The notes beneath the pieces were generated by a model that did not search any database, had not been told where the DNA came from, and worked only from the letters and a program-made list of their open reading frames with translations. Shown one piece after another: positions 24,790 to 33,069 of a stretch of DNA of 64,000 nucleotides; position 1 is the first letter of the stretch, and each line of letters begins with the position of its first letter. Both the position numbers and the translations under genes were made by a program. Origin of the DNA: CAXBCP01 sp963974055 (GTDB taxonomy: Bacteria; Pseudomonadota; Alphaproteobacteria; MPNO01; UBA830); NCBI GenBank assembly GCA_963974055.1, contig CAXBCP010000022.1:18130-82129 (forward strand), read 5' to 3'.

Positions 24790-26424
24790 TCAGGGCGGAG
24801 GCGTTTGTCCGGACGGCACGGCCAGCGGCTCAACGGCCGAGAACGTATCCGACCGGGCGGCCGACCAGTACTCGGCATAGTCCGGCACGCCGCCGGGGCT
24901 GAGCAATTCGCCGGGTTCGAGCCACGAATAGGCCTTGCTGACCGGCAGCACCGGCCCGTTTTCGGCGCGCAGATACAGATATTGCGGTCCAAGCTGGTAA
25001 GGCTGTTCGAGTCCCGAAGCGGCGACGAATTCGGCAAGCGCCTTCAGGGTATTGCGGTGAAAGTTGTAAACCCGGTCCGCCTTGTCCGGCACGACAAGCG
25101 CCCGCTGGCGCTGTTCGTCCTGTGTCGCGACACCGACCGGGCAGCGGTTCGTATGGCAGCTTTGCGACTGGATACAGCCGACGGCGAACATGAACCCGCG
25201 CGCGGAATTGCACCAGTCCGCGCCGAGGCTCATGGCGGCCGCGATGTCGAAAGCGGAAACCAGTTTGCCGCTCGCCCCGATTTTTACCCTGTCGCGAAGA
25301 CCGGCACCGACCAGGACGTTGTGGACGAAACGGACCCCGTCCCGGAGCGGCGTTCCCATGCGGTTGCTGAATTCGATCGGCGCCGCGCCGGTGCCGCCCT
25401 CGCTGCCGTCGACCACGATAAAATCGGGGGTGATCCCGGTTTCGAGCATCGCCTTGCAGATCGCCATGAACTCCCACCGGTGCCCGATACAGAGCTTGAA
25501 TCCTGTGGGCTTCCCGCCGGACAGGTCCCGCAAACGCGCCACGAATTCCATCATTTCCAGGGGTGTCGAGAACGCGCTGTGCGCCGCCGGGGAGACGCAG
25601 TCGACGCCTTCCGGCACCCGCCGGGTCTTCGCGATTTCAGGTGTAATCTTTCCCGCCGGCAGAACGCCGCCATGTCCGGGTTTGGCGCCCTGGGACAGCT
25701 TGATCTCGACCATTTGCACCTGGCCGTCCCCGGCCTGCTCCGCGAACATGTCCGCGTTGAAGCTGCCGTCGTCGTTGCGGCAGCCGAAATACCCGCTGCC
25801 GATCTCCCAGATCAGGTCGCCGCCGAATTCGCGGTGATAACGGCTGATCCCCCCTTCGCCGGTGTCATGCGCAAACCCGCCGCGTTTCGCGCCCTGGTTC
25901 ATGGCCCGGATCGCGTTCGGACTGATCGCGCCGTAGCTCATGGCTGAAATGTTGAAAAGCGATGCCGAATAGGGCCGCCGGCAATCCGGCCCGCCGATTT
26001 CGACACGCATCGGCGCGTCGTGATGGGCTTTCGGTGCGACGGAATGATTCACCCAGCGATAGCCTTGGGCATATACGTCCAGTTCCGTCCCGAACGGCTT
26101 TCTGTCCTCCTCGTTCTTGGCGCGTCCGTAAACCAGCGAACGCTGTTCCCGGCTGAACGGCGTGCCGCTGAGATTGGATTCAAAGAAATACTGCCGCAGT
26201 TCGGGCCGGATCCCCTCGAACAGAAACCGCAGATGGGCGAGGACCGGGTAATTCCGGAGGACGCTGTGGCGGGTCTGAAGGACATCCCAGGTGCCGAGCA
26301 GGCAGAGCGGCACCGCAATCGGCAGGAACCAGAGAAAGATACCGTTGCCGGCGGCGCCAAGCACCGCAAATGCGGCCGTAACAATGAGGATCGCATAGAA
26401 AAAGTAGTAACGGGACGAACCCAT
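24790..26424 (-). CDS. Membrane-anchored FMN-binding glutamate-synthase-like protein
   Basis: A 544-residue protein. Two hydrophobic segments (about residues 5-28 and 30-45) precede a GltS-type FMN barrel. Visible features are 'NISAMSYGAISPNAIRAMNQGAKRGGFAHDTGEGG', 'KLSQGAKPGHGGVLP', 'VDGSEGGTGAAP' and the cysteine cluster 'CIQSQSCHTNRCPVGVATQ', which in glutamate synthase binds a [3Fe-4S] cluster. It lacks the amidotransferase and GltD parts. Such stand-alone domains are common, and a role in glutamate synthesis from ammonia is unproven. The ATG at 26424 begins just before the membrane spans. It converges with the MDR gene, with stops 12 bp apart. Confidence 0.9.
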   Translation of the reverse strand: MGSSRYYFFYAILIVTAAFAVLGAAGNGIFLWFLPIAVPLCLLGTWDVLQTRHSVLRNYPVLAHLRFLFEGIRPELRQYFFESNLSGTPFSREQRSLVYGRAKNEEDRKPFGTELDVYAQGYRWVNHSVAPKAHHDAPMRVEIGGPDCRRPYSASLFNISAMSYGAISPNAIRAMNQGAKRGGFAHDTGEGGISRYHREFGGDLIWEIGSGYFGCRNDDGSFNADMFAEQAGDGQVQMVEIKLSQGAKPGHGGVLPAGKITPEIAKTRRVPEGVDCVSPAAHSAFSTPLEMMEFVARLRDLSGGKPTGFKLCIGHRWEFMAICKAMLETGITPDFIVVDGSEGGTGAAPIEFSNRMGTPLRDGVRFVHNVLVGAGLRDRVKIGASGKLVSAFDIAAAMSLGADWCNSARGFMFAVGCIQSQSCHTNRCPVGVATQDEQRQRALVVPDKADRVYNFHRNTLKALAEFVAASGLEQPYQLGPQYLYLRAENGPVLPVSKAYSWLEPGELLSPGGVPDYAEYWSAARSDTFSAVEPLAVPSGQTPPP

Positions 26425-26531
26425 GGAATCAGCCTCTCCGGTCGATTGCGAGATACCTCGACACCGACATAGATGGCTCGACAACGACGATTCCACAACC
26501 GCCATTACGTCCCGCCTTGCGGTCACGACTG

Positions 26532-26560
26532 CGGGGGCCCGGTTTTCACCGGAACCCCCG
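26532..26560. terminator. Hairpin downstream of TRAP receptor gene
   Basis: CGGGGG (26532-26537) pairs with CCCCCG (26555-26560), with a second CGGT/ACCG stem inside. It lies about 45 bp beyond the stop of the TRAP binding-protein gene, before the glutamate-synthase-like gene. The U-tract is poor, so termination is uncertain. Confidence 0.35.
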
Positions 26561-26604
26561 TTGCCAAATCTGCCCGTATTGCCTGCCCGGACTGCCTGCC
26601 CTGT

Positions 26605-27618
26605 CTAGCCGTCGGCGTGACGGACGGCGATTTTCTTCATCAACTCATACATTTCCCTAACCTCGGGCTTGTCCTTCATTACTGCGTCCCCGACGGTCGA
26701 CAACCGCCTGCGGAATTCCGCAAGATCCGCCGGCGGCAGGGTAATCAGTTCGCCGCCGATCTTTTTCCAGACATTGTAAATGTTGCTGTTGAAGGCGATC
26801 GACCGCGGCTGCATCACGGTATCCGTGTTCTGCGCTTCCTCGAGCACCATCTGCTGGTCGTCTTTCGACAGCTTGTCGAACCATGTCTTGCTGGCAATGG
26901 TCGGCACGCAGATCAGCGATTCGTTGGTACGGGTGACGTATTTCGTCGTGTGCTGGAACTTGAAGGCCACAAAGATCACCATCCCGGACTTGGCGCTATC
27001 GAGGACGCCCCGCTGCAACGCGGGCAGAACCTCGGACAACGGCATGGGCGCCGCCGTTGCACCGATACGGCGCAGGGCCTCGCGTTCCAGCGCATTTGCA
27101 AACACGCGGATCTTTTTGCCCTTGAAATCCGCCAGTGTCCTGATCGGAGTCCGGCTCGCGTAATTCGTATCGGCCGGGCAGAACAGACCGATCATCTTGA
27201 TGCCTTTCTTCTCTCCCATATCCCAGAACGCCTTTTTGAATTCGGGGTCCTGGACCGTCCGGAAGCCATGCGCCTGGTCTTTGAACACCGCAGGGGCGTC
27301 GAGAACCTGGAACCGCTGGTCGATCCCGACCATGAAACCCGACGGCACCATCGCAAGCTCGATCGTGCCGAACTGGACACCCTCGACCATCCGGGGGATC
27401 GAGCCGAGCTGGCTGAGCGGGAAGACTTTGACGTCGAATTTTTTCCCGGCACGGGCTTCGATCCGTTTTTCATATTCCAGCATCCAGTGATGGACGCTTT
27501 CCTTGATGGTCGGCGAACCGATCTTGATCACCGTCTGCGCCGACACAGGCGCCGACACGGCGAATGCTAATGCGGCGGCCGAAGCCATCGCAGCAATGAA
27601 CGTTATGGATTTTGCCAT
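26605..27618 (-). CDS. TRAP transporter solute-binding protein (DctP family), orphan
   Basis: A 337-residue periplasmic receptor. The signal peptide ends about residue 27 ('VSAPVSA'), followed by the DctP fold: 'IKIGSPTIKESVHHWMLEYEK', 'GTIELAMVPSGF' and 'KGKKIRVFANALEREALRRIGATAAPMPLSEVLPALQRGVLDSA', which contains the conserved Arg/Pro carboxylate-binding region. TRAP systems import carboxylates with a Na+ or H+ gradient and need DctQ and DctM membrane subunits. Neither is near, so this receptor must use distant subunits or act in sensing. It lies alone between the glutamate-synthase-like gene and the channel gene. Confidence 0.9.
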   Translation of the reverse strand: MAKSITFIAAMASAAALAFAVSAPVSAQTVIKIGSPTIKESVHHWMLEYEKRIEARAGKKFDVKVFPLSQLGSIPRMVEGVQFGTIELAMVPSGFMVGIDQRFQVLDAPAVFKDQAHGFRTVQDPEFKKAFWDMGEKKGIKMIGLFCPADTNYASRTPIRTLADFKGKKIRVFANALEREALRRIGATAAPMPLSEVLPALQRGVLDSAKSGMVIFVAFKFQHTTKYVTRTNESLICVPTIASKTWFDKLSKDDQQMVLEEAQNTDTVMQPRSIAFNSNIYNVWKKIGGELITLPPADLAEFRRRLSTVGDAVMKDKPEVREMYELMKKIAVRHADG

Positions 27619-27724
27619 CTATCCGTTTCCCTATCTGATTTTGTCATTTTTGTTTTCGACAGAATCATTAGGCCTGAAACGGAAAAAAGGCGCAACGATA
27701 GGCTGAAACGGCGAATTGCGGGGT

Positions 27725-28495
27725 TCAGACCCCTTCGGTTTCGATATCGATCACCCTGCCGCAGTGTTTGCAATGCACGGCATCGCGGTCATGCTCGGTC
27801 AGACCGCAATCGGGGCACCGGTGTTTGACCTGCGCCGGACGGAAAATCGTCTGGATCAGGCGCAGGAAAAGCGCAACGCCGGCGACCATGATAATAACGG
27901 ATAAAAGCTGCCCCGATCCGCCGGTGAGCACAATGTCGCCGAAGCCGGTGGTCGTCAGCGTCGTGACCGTGAAATACAGCGCGTCGAGATAATTGCCGAT
28001 CAGCGGATTGCGGCCGACCTGCAGCACGAGCACAAGCGCCGACACGATATAGATAAACACCACCAGGTTGAGGACCGCGTGAATGACGGTCTCGTTCCTG
28101 CGGAAAAACGGATAGATCCGGCGCAGGTCGCGAACCATGTGATAGGACTGCAGCAGGCGGAGCGCCCGCAATATGCGAAGGAACGCCAGGCTTTCCACGA
28201 AGGGTGCGAACAGCAGGCTGATGACGACGACGATGTCGGCAATCGTTGTCGGCCAGAGCAGATAGATCAGCCTGCGTTTGCGCAGCAGCCCGCGTGCGGT
28301 CAGATCGGCGACGAGATAGGCCGCGATCAGGTAATTGAGCGCCGTGATCCAGGGCGCCTGGAGCGCCGCCATCGACAGTGCCACGAAGAACGTAATGGTC
28401 ACCAGGTCGATCGTCAGCAGGGCGAAACGAAAGCGGACGGCCGCCGCCGTATCCCCGTGATAAAGCCGGTCAAGCAGGTCGATTGTCTTTTTCAT
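27725..28495 (-). CDS. Six-span voltage-gated-type K+ channel with C-terminal zinc ribbon
   Basis: A 256-residue ion channel. Spans S1-S4 lie in residues 25-125, with a basic S4-like helix 'RILRALRLLQSYHMVRDLRR' (about 107-126). S5, pore and S6 follow at 135-215. The selectivity filter is 'TTTGFGD' (181-187), a variant of the K+ TVGYGD filter. After S6 is a short zinc ribbon with C227-x2-C230 and C242-x2-C245, ending at residue 256. Such a fusion to a zinc-ribbon tail is not the usual RCK/TrkA_N arrangement. It is a single gene; the stop lies 106 bp from the TRAP gene's start. Confidence 0.88.
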   Translation of the reverse strand: MKKTIDLLDRLYHGDTAAAVRFRFALLTIDLVTITFFVALSMAALQAPWITALNYLIAAYLVADLTARGLLRKRRLIYLLWPTTIADIVVVISLLFAPFVESLAFLRILRALRLLQSYHMVRDLRRIYPFFRRNETVIHAVLNLVVFIYIVSALVLVLQVGRNPLIGNYLDALYFTVTTLTTTGFGDIVLTGGSGQLLSVIIMVAGVALFLRLIQTIFRPAQVKHRCPDCGLTEHDRDAVHCKHCGRVIDIETEGV

Positions 28496-28531
28496 CGGCC
28501 GTCCGGATCCCCTGCCCGGTCCGTTACCCGA

Positions 28532-29419
28532 TCAGCCCGCCGGCGGCGCGACGCAGACCTGGTCCCAGCGATAGCGTTCCTTCAGCGTGCCGAAATGTTC
28601 GAACACGTCGAGAATGACCTCATACGCGGGCTCGGTGATTTCGACATGGGGCGTCCAGGTGCCGAGATCCTGGTAGCTCGCAATACACTGCGCCAGAACG
28701 TCTTCGTCGATATCGGGGAAATAGGGGCTTTCCGCCGCCGCGATTTCCGATGCCGGGGTTTCGTTCATGTAAATCCGCGTTTTCCGGTAGGCCCGCATGA
28801 AGGCCTTCGCCATATCGGTCTTCAGCCATTCGCGGGTGCTGACGAGGCTGGAAAACCCGCAGGGGCCGATCAGCGGGCCGGATTGCGCGACCACGAAACC
28901 GACGCCGTCGGCTTCCAGCTGCTGCGGGAACGGTCCCTGCTGCTGGACATATTCGCCGACGCCCGCGCGGAATGCCGCATCGATATCGGCGGCGCCGCCG
29001 GGATGAATCAGATTGATCTTGTCATAATCGATCCCCGCCTTGTGGCAGGCATATTTGAACATGGCGAGCGGCTGGCCGCCCGGGAAGGTAATGACATCGG
29101 CGCCTTCGAGCTTGTCCCAGGTGAAATCCGGGTCGTCTTCGCGGCCGGTGATGAAAAACCCGTCCATTTCGTTGATCTGGGCGAAATGGACGACGCTCGG
29201 AATCTCTCCCTTGGACAGCGGACCGAAACCCTGGCTCAGCGCGGACTGGGCGACATGAACCGAACCGTCCTCGATCGCCGCGATGGCGGAAACGCCGGGC
29301 GGCGAGATCGACCATTCGGGATCGAGCCCCTCTTCCTGCAGAAACCCCGCCGAGAACGTCGAAATCAGCGGCGAATAAAACGCCGAAAACAGCGTGAACT
29401 GGATATTGATCTTTTCCAT
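28532..29419 (-). CDS. NMT1/THI5-like substrate-binding-type protein without signal peptide
   Basis: A 295-residue protein of the periplasmic-binding-protein-like superfamily, NMT1/SsuA type: 'FTLFSAFYSPLISTFSAGFLQEEGLDPEW' at the N-terminus, then 'VSAIAAIEDGSVHVAQSA', 'VITFPGGQPLAMFKYACHKAGID' and 'GEYVQQQGPFPQQLEADG'. It begins directly with the mature fold and no signal peptide, and no ABC permease or ATPase is adjacent. A cytosolic role is therefore likely, either ligand-binding or enzymatic as in THI5. The start ATG at 29419 follows 'aaggaaacctctc'. It is divergent from a TauD-type dioxygenase across 177 bp. Confidence 0.8.
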   Translation of the reverse strand: MEKINIQFTLFSAFYSPLISTFSAGFLQEEGLDPEWSISPPGVSAIAAIEDGSVHVAQSALSQGFGPLSKGEIPSVVHFAQINEMDGFFITGREDDPDFTWDKLEGADVITFPGGQPLAMFKYACHKAGIDYDKINLIHPGGAADIDAAFRAGVGEYVQQQGPFPQQLEADGVGFVVAQSGPLIGPCGFSSLVSTREWLKTDMAKAFMRAYRKTRIYMNETPASEIAAAESPYFPDIDEDVLAQCIASYQDLGTWTPHVEITEPAYEVILDVFEHFGTLKERYRWDQVCVAPPAG

Positions 29420-29596
29420 GAGAGGTTTCCTTTGCGTGCGGCGATGACGGCGGACCGAACGTCTCATATGGCGCGGCGGAACACAATCCGGCGGCCGGAC
29501 ACACCGCAATCTGCCCCGTACCTGCAGAACGTTGCCGACAGAGAGCGACCCCGCTAAGCTTCCCGCATATACCAACCAGCCGGGTGTCGCTAAAAA

Positions 29597-30484
29597 ATGT
29601 CCGCTCTTAGAATTGCCCCCAGAACAGCCGAAATCGGCGCCGAAATCGACGGGATCGACCTGTCGCAACCGCTCTCCGACGAAGATTTCGCTGCGTTGAC
29701 GGCCGCCTTCGACGAATACCGCCTGCTGGTGTTCCGGGGACAACGGCTCAATGCGGACCAGCAGGTCGCGTTCAGCGAAAGGTTCGGCAGGCTCGAAGAT
29801 TTTCCCGACCCCAAGGACCAGGCGGACGGCCACAAGACGGTGCTGCGCGTCACCAATATCGATCGCGCTACCGGGGGCATCAAACCGGTGAACGACCCCG
29901 GGCATAAATCCTTCACGCTCGGCACGTCGTCCTGGCATATCGACTCCTCGTTCCGCACCCTGCCGTCGAAGGCGTCGATGCTCTATGCGATCGAAATGCC
30001 CGCAGAGGGCGGCGACACCATGTTCGCGGACACGACCCTCGCCTATGACGCGCTGCCCGACGCGCAAAAGGCGGAGATCGAAAACCTGGTCATTGTCCAC
30101 GATTTCGAGGAAACGCGGCGGCGGCACAACCTGCCGCCCCGCCCGCCCGAGGTTCAGGCCGCCACCCCGCCGGCGCGCCAGCCGCTGGTCGCCGAACGCG
30201 CAAACGGCCGCCGCGCCCTTTTTATCGGTTCCCACGCCGCCGGCATCGAAGGCCTGAGCGACGAAGAAGCCCGGGCGAAGATCGACGAGCTGGAGGAATT
30301 CGCGACCCGGCCGCAATTCACCTATCGCCACAAATGGCGCGCGGGCGACATGATCATGTTCGACAACATCTGCATGATGCACCAGGCAATGCCCTACGAC
30401 CTCGCCGGTGTGCGCCGCCTGCTCCACCGCACGACCGTCGCGGGCGACGCGCCGCTTGCCGGTGTCGGCGGGATAATTCTCTAG
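29597..30484 (+). CDS. TauD/TfdA-family Fe(II)/2-oxoglutarate dioxygenase
   Basis: A 295-residue dioxygenase. Iron ligands are H114-x-D116 in 'SSWHIDSSFRTLPSKASML' and H262 in 'NICMMHQAMPYD'; R278 in 'RRLLHRTTVAG' is the 2-oxoglutarate anchor. The family includes taurine, 2,4-D and alkylsulfatase oxygenases, and the substrate here is unknown. Only a weak ribosome-binding site is visible before the ATG ('gtcgctaaaaa'). It is divergent from the cytosolic NMT1-like protein, which could bind or process the same ligand. It converges with an alpha/beta hydrolase. Confidence 0.92.
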   Translation: MSALRIAPRTAEIGAEIDGIDLSQPLSDEDFAALTAAFDEYRLLVFRGQRLNADQQVAFSERFGRLEDFPDPKDQADGHKTVLRVTNIDRATGGIKPVNDPGHKSFTLGTSSWHIDSSFRTLPSKASMLYAIEMPAEGGDTMFADTTLAYDALPDAQKAEIENLVIVHDFEETRRRHNLPPRPPEVQAATPPARQPLVAERANGRRALFIGSHAAGIEGLSDEEARAKIDELEEFATRPQFTYRHKWRAGDMIMFDNICMMHQAMPYDLAGVRRLLHRTTVAGDAPLAGVGGIIL

Positions 30485-30517
30485 GACAGACCGCGGCTGC
30501 GGGAAGGGGCAGGCCGG

Positions 30518-31438
30518 TCAGGCGTCGTCCGCAATTCCGATTTCGACCGCAAACCGCCGGGTAAGACCGGCGCAGACCGCCGGTTTCTGTATCTGCATGA
30601 AATGTCCGGTGCCGGACACGCATTCATAAGGCCAGCCGCATTCGTCGCGCAGGGCGCGGCAGGCATATCCCGGCGCGGACGGGATTTTGCTGTCGGGATC
30701 GCTGGCGATGGCGAGAATCGGCATCGGAAATTCGCCGGCTTCGGGCCAGAAGGTCAACGCGGCGTTCTGGCGGTATATCTCTGCTTCGCGCTCGCCCGAG
30801 CAGGTGAGCCTCCATTTACCGGTCGCCGCATCGCGGCGCAGGATCGACCGCGCCATCAGGTCATAGGCTCCGTCGACCCAGGCGGACAACATCCGCGATT
30901 TCATAAACAGGTCGGCCTGTTCCGAAGGACCGGCAAATCCGTCGGGACGCTTCTGCGCCCATCGCCACAATACGCGCTCCTCCGCCGCCATCCGCTCGTG
31001 CAGGGGGTGTCCCGCCGGCGGCACCATGGGCGGATCGAAGACCACAAGCCCGTCGAGCCGCCGGTTTCCGTCCAGCGCGTATTTCAGATTGGTGCGCGAC
31101 GACATGGAATGAAACGCTCCGATCTGGGGTTTCTTGCCGTATTCGGCGTCGATGGCGTCGAAGATGTGGTCCAGGTCGGCGATAAACCGGTCGTAGCCAT
31201 GCACGCCGTCATGCACCGGGTTTTCGCCGCAATTGCGGAAATCGAACACGACGACCTCGAAATCGTCCATCAGAAGCGCCCAATAGGGAAAATACCCGTT
31301 GATCGCGAGCCCGTTGCCGTGGCTCAGGATAATGCGCGGGCCGGACAGGTTGCCATGGCGCCGCAGTCGCACGATCGCGCCGTCATCCATGCAGACGTCG
31401 AAAATGCTGTGCGGCGGGGGGACTGTCAGACGGGTCAT
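30518..31438 (-). CDS. Alpha/beta-fold hydrolase
   Basis: A 306-residue alpha/beta hydrolase. 'ILSHGNGLAINGYF' is the oxyanion-hole region (residues 37-50). The nucleophile elbow is F-H-S111-M-S-S, lacking both glycines of GxSxG. A late His lies in 'SGTGHFMQIQKP'. The ATG at 31438 is preferred; a longer frame adds 20 residues of unlikely sequence. It converges with the TauD gene (stop 33 bp away) and is divergent from the small DUF6460 gene. Confidence 0.85.
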   Translation of the reverse strand: MTRLTVPPPHSIFDVCMDDGAIVRLRRHGNLSGPRIILSHGNGLAINGYFPYWALLMDDFEVVVFDFRNCGENPVHDGVHGYDRFIADLDHIFDAIDAEYGKKPQIGAFHSMSSRTNLKYALDGNRRLDGLVVFDPPMVPPAGHPLHERMAAEERVLWRWAQKRPDGFAGPSEQADLFMKSRMLSAWVDGAYDLMARSILRRDAATGKWRLTCSGEREAEIYRQNAALTFWPEAGEFPMPILAIASDPDSKIPSAPGYACRALRDECGWPYECVSGTGHFMQIQKPAVCAGLTRRFAVEIGIADDA

Positions 31439-31486
31439 CGAATGGTATGTATAGCAGGAACTGAGGAATATCGAACGGGCTTCGCC

Positions 31487-31741
31487 ATGGCTGCACAACG
31501 TTTTTCATTCGGCTGGATATTCAAGATCGCGCTCTGGTGCCTCATCGTCGGTGTCGCCCTGTCGGCGCTCGGGGTCACGCCGGGCGATTTCTGGAACAGC
31601 CTGTGGGATGCCGCCAACCGCGTCTATGCTTGGGGGGTTTCGGCCTTTGGATGGGCCTGGGACTATGTGCTGATCGGCGCCGCCATCGTGCTGCCCATCG
31701 TGATCGTCCGCTATGTATGGCTGTCGCTGAAGCGGCGCTAG
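31487..31741 (+). CDS. Small DUF6460-type membrane protein
   Basis: An 84-residue inner-membrane protein with two hydrophobic spans: 'IFKIALWCLIVGVALSALG' (about residues 11-29) and 'YVLIGAAIVLPIVIVRYVW' (about 60-78), separated by a Trp-rich loop 'FWNSLWDAANRVYAWGVSAFGWAWD'. This architecture matches the DUF6460 family found in alphaproteobacteria. Function unknown. The ATG at 31487 begins the conserved part; the open frame upstream is antisense to the hydrolase gene. Its start lies 48 bp from the divergent hydrolase start, so they share a short promoter region. Confidence 0.8.
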   Translation: MAAQRFSFGWIFKIALWCLIVGVALSALGVTPGDFWNSLWDAANRVYAWGVSAFGWAWDYVLIGAAIVLPIVIVRYVWLSLKRR

Positions 31742-31808
31742 GGCGGGCATCGGTTTCAGGTCGATTTTTTCGGCCACATTTTCTGAAAATCGTTTAGGTT
31801 GCGCCGCC

Positions 31809-32255
31809 ATGGATATTGAGAATTTCATCGCCCGCGCCCGACTTTCCCTCGCCTGCGAACCTGCATTGGACAATCCCGACCTGCATCCCGAGGAAGTGCC
31901 CGAGGCCTGCGACCATTTCAAGTGCGCATTGCGCGGCCGGACCCACGAGATGGAGTTTCACTTCACCAGTCCGCCGAATGAAGGCCCGCCGCAGATCGAA
32001 GACGCCGCCCGATATCTCGGCGCGGTCGCCGCGGAATACGAAAGCTGCGACGACCTGCTCGACTGGGCCGACGAATACGGGTTCGATCCCGGCCATATCG
32101 ACACCCGCAATGCCTACGATTCAATCGCGCGGCTGACCCGCGACCTGTGGCGCATGGTCGGCGACGAGATGTACGACGAATTGCGGCGCGGCGTGGAGAT
32201 AGAACAGGCGGTCGATATGGCCTGGGCCGGGTTCGAAAGCTCGGGCCGGGGCTAA
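31809..32255 (+). CDS. Conserved-looking acidic protein of unknown function
   Basis: A 148-residue soluble, acidic protein I do not recognise. It is predicted mostly helical, with three Cys residues (positions 16, 34 and 79) and a His/Asp/Glu-rich composition ('ALDNPDLHPEEVPEACDHF', 'YESCDDLLDWADEYGFDPGHID'). No known domain is evident. Its codon use resembles its neighbours. The stop codon TAA (32253-32255) overlaps the opposite-strand stop of the ferredoxin-like gene, so the two are tightly convergent. It starts 67 bp after the DUF6460 gene. Confidence 0.7.
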   Translation: MDIENFIARARLSLACEPALDNPDLHPEEVPEACDHFKCALRGRTHEMEFHFTSPPNEGPPQIEDAARYLGAVAAEYESCDDLLDWADEYGFDPGHIDTRNAYDSIARLTRDLWRMVGDEMYDELRRGVEIEQAVDMAWAGFESSGRG

Positions 32256-32953
32256 CCCGCGCCGTAGCCCCGCTTCACCGCGGCGAGCATCGCGGCCGTG
32301 TGGAATTCCTGTTGTTCGCGACCGTAGCGGTATTCCCGTCCCACCGGACAGGCGCGGCGCGCCAGACATCCGCGTTCGCGGCAGTTTGTCCCCGCCGCAC
32401 TTTCGACATGCGCGGCGCAGGCCGGGGCGTCGAACCGGTCCGGCAGAAACGCATCCGCCGGACAGACCGTCAGACAGGGCCTGTTCGCACAGCTTTCGCA
32501 CGGGCTTGGCCGCTCTTCGCGCTCAGCCGCGCCGGGGGGTACATCGATCCTGTCGGCGAACAGCAATGCCGCCCGGTAGACGTGCCAAAGGCCGTAATCC
32601 GGATGGATCATGATCCCGATGGGCGAGCGGTAGACCGGTTCCGCCCGCGCCGCCCAGTCCTGGACGGGCACGAAGGGCGGGCCGTCATTGGGGAATACCG
32701 GGTGAGCGCCCGCCGACACGGCCGCCGCTTCGACCCGCGGCCGCAGCCAGGAATCGAGCGGATCGCGAACCCTACGGTCGCCGCCCCGGACAAAGGCATC
32801 CCACATATCGGTGCCGGCATTCCCGACCAGCACGACCGTCCTTGCCGGCGCACCGCCGGGCAGCGCCGGAACGCCGTCCGCGGCTTCGGGGTGAAACCCG
32901 GCACGGACAAACAGCCCGGTATCGCCGAGAAGGGCATTCAGACGTTCGATCAT
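32252..32953 (-). CDS. QueG-like 4Fe-4S ferredoxin-type protein
   Basis: A 233-residue protein. The N-terminal 130 residues resemble the flavodoxin/cobalamin-binding-like part of QueG-type proteins ('VVLVGNAGTDMWDAFV', 'IGIMIHPDYGLWHVYRAALLFAD'). The C-terminal part has a ferredoxin motif 'CESCANRPCLTVCP' and a second cluster set 'CRERGCLARRACPVG'. The expected QueG catalytic Asp/Lys environment is not obvious, so it is not a second QueG. It is probably an electron-transfer or related reductase of unknown role. A genuine QueG is encoded at 52662-53822. It is divergent from the YHS gene. Confidence 0.75.
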   Translation of the reverse strand: MIERLNALLGDTGLFVRAGFHPEAADGVPALPGGAPARTVVLVGNAGTDMWDAFVRGGDRRVRDPLDSWLRPRVEAAAVSAGAHPVFPNDGPPFVPVQDWAARAEPVYRSPIGIMIHPDYGLWHVYRAALLFADRIDVPPGAAEREERPSPCESCANRPCLTVCPADAFLPDRFDAPACAAHVESAAGTNCRERGCLARRACPVGREYRYGREQQEFHTAAMLAAVKRGYGAG

Positions 32954-32982
32954 GCGGCCATGTTAGGGCAGATCGCGGGTTC

Positions 32983-32996
32983 TAACGCAAACGTTA
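32983..32996. promoter_or_regulatory. Short inverted repeat in divergent promoter region
   Basis: TAACG-CAAA-CGTTA: perfect 5-bp arms with a 4-bp spacer, in the 116-bp region between the ferredoxin-like (-) and YHS (+) genes. Possible operator; the regulator is unknown. Confidence 0.25.
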
Positions 32997-33069
32997 TTGG
33001 CGGTGAGCGCGACACGTCCCGATATTCGAACCGGAACCACTGGCTTTCTAGATTAAACGGAGATTTCAG

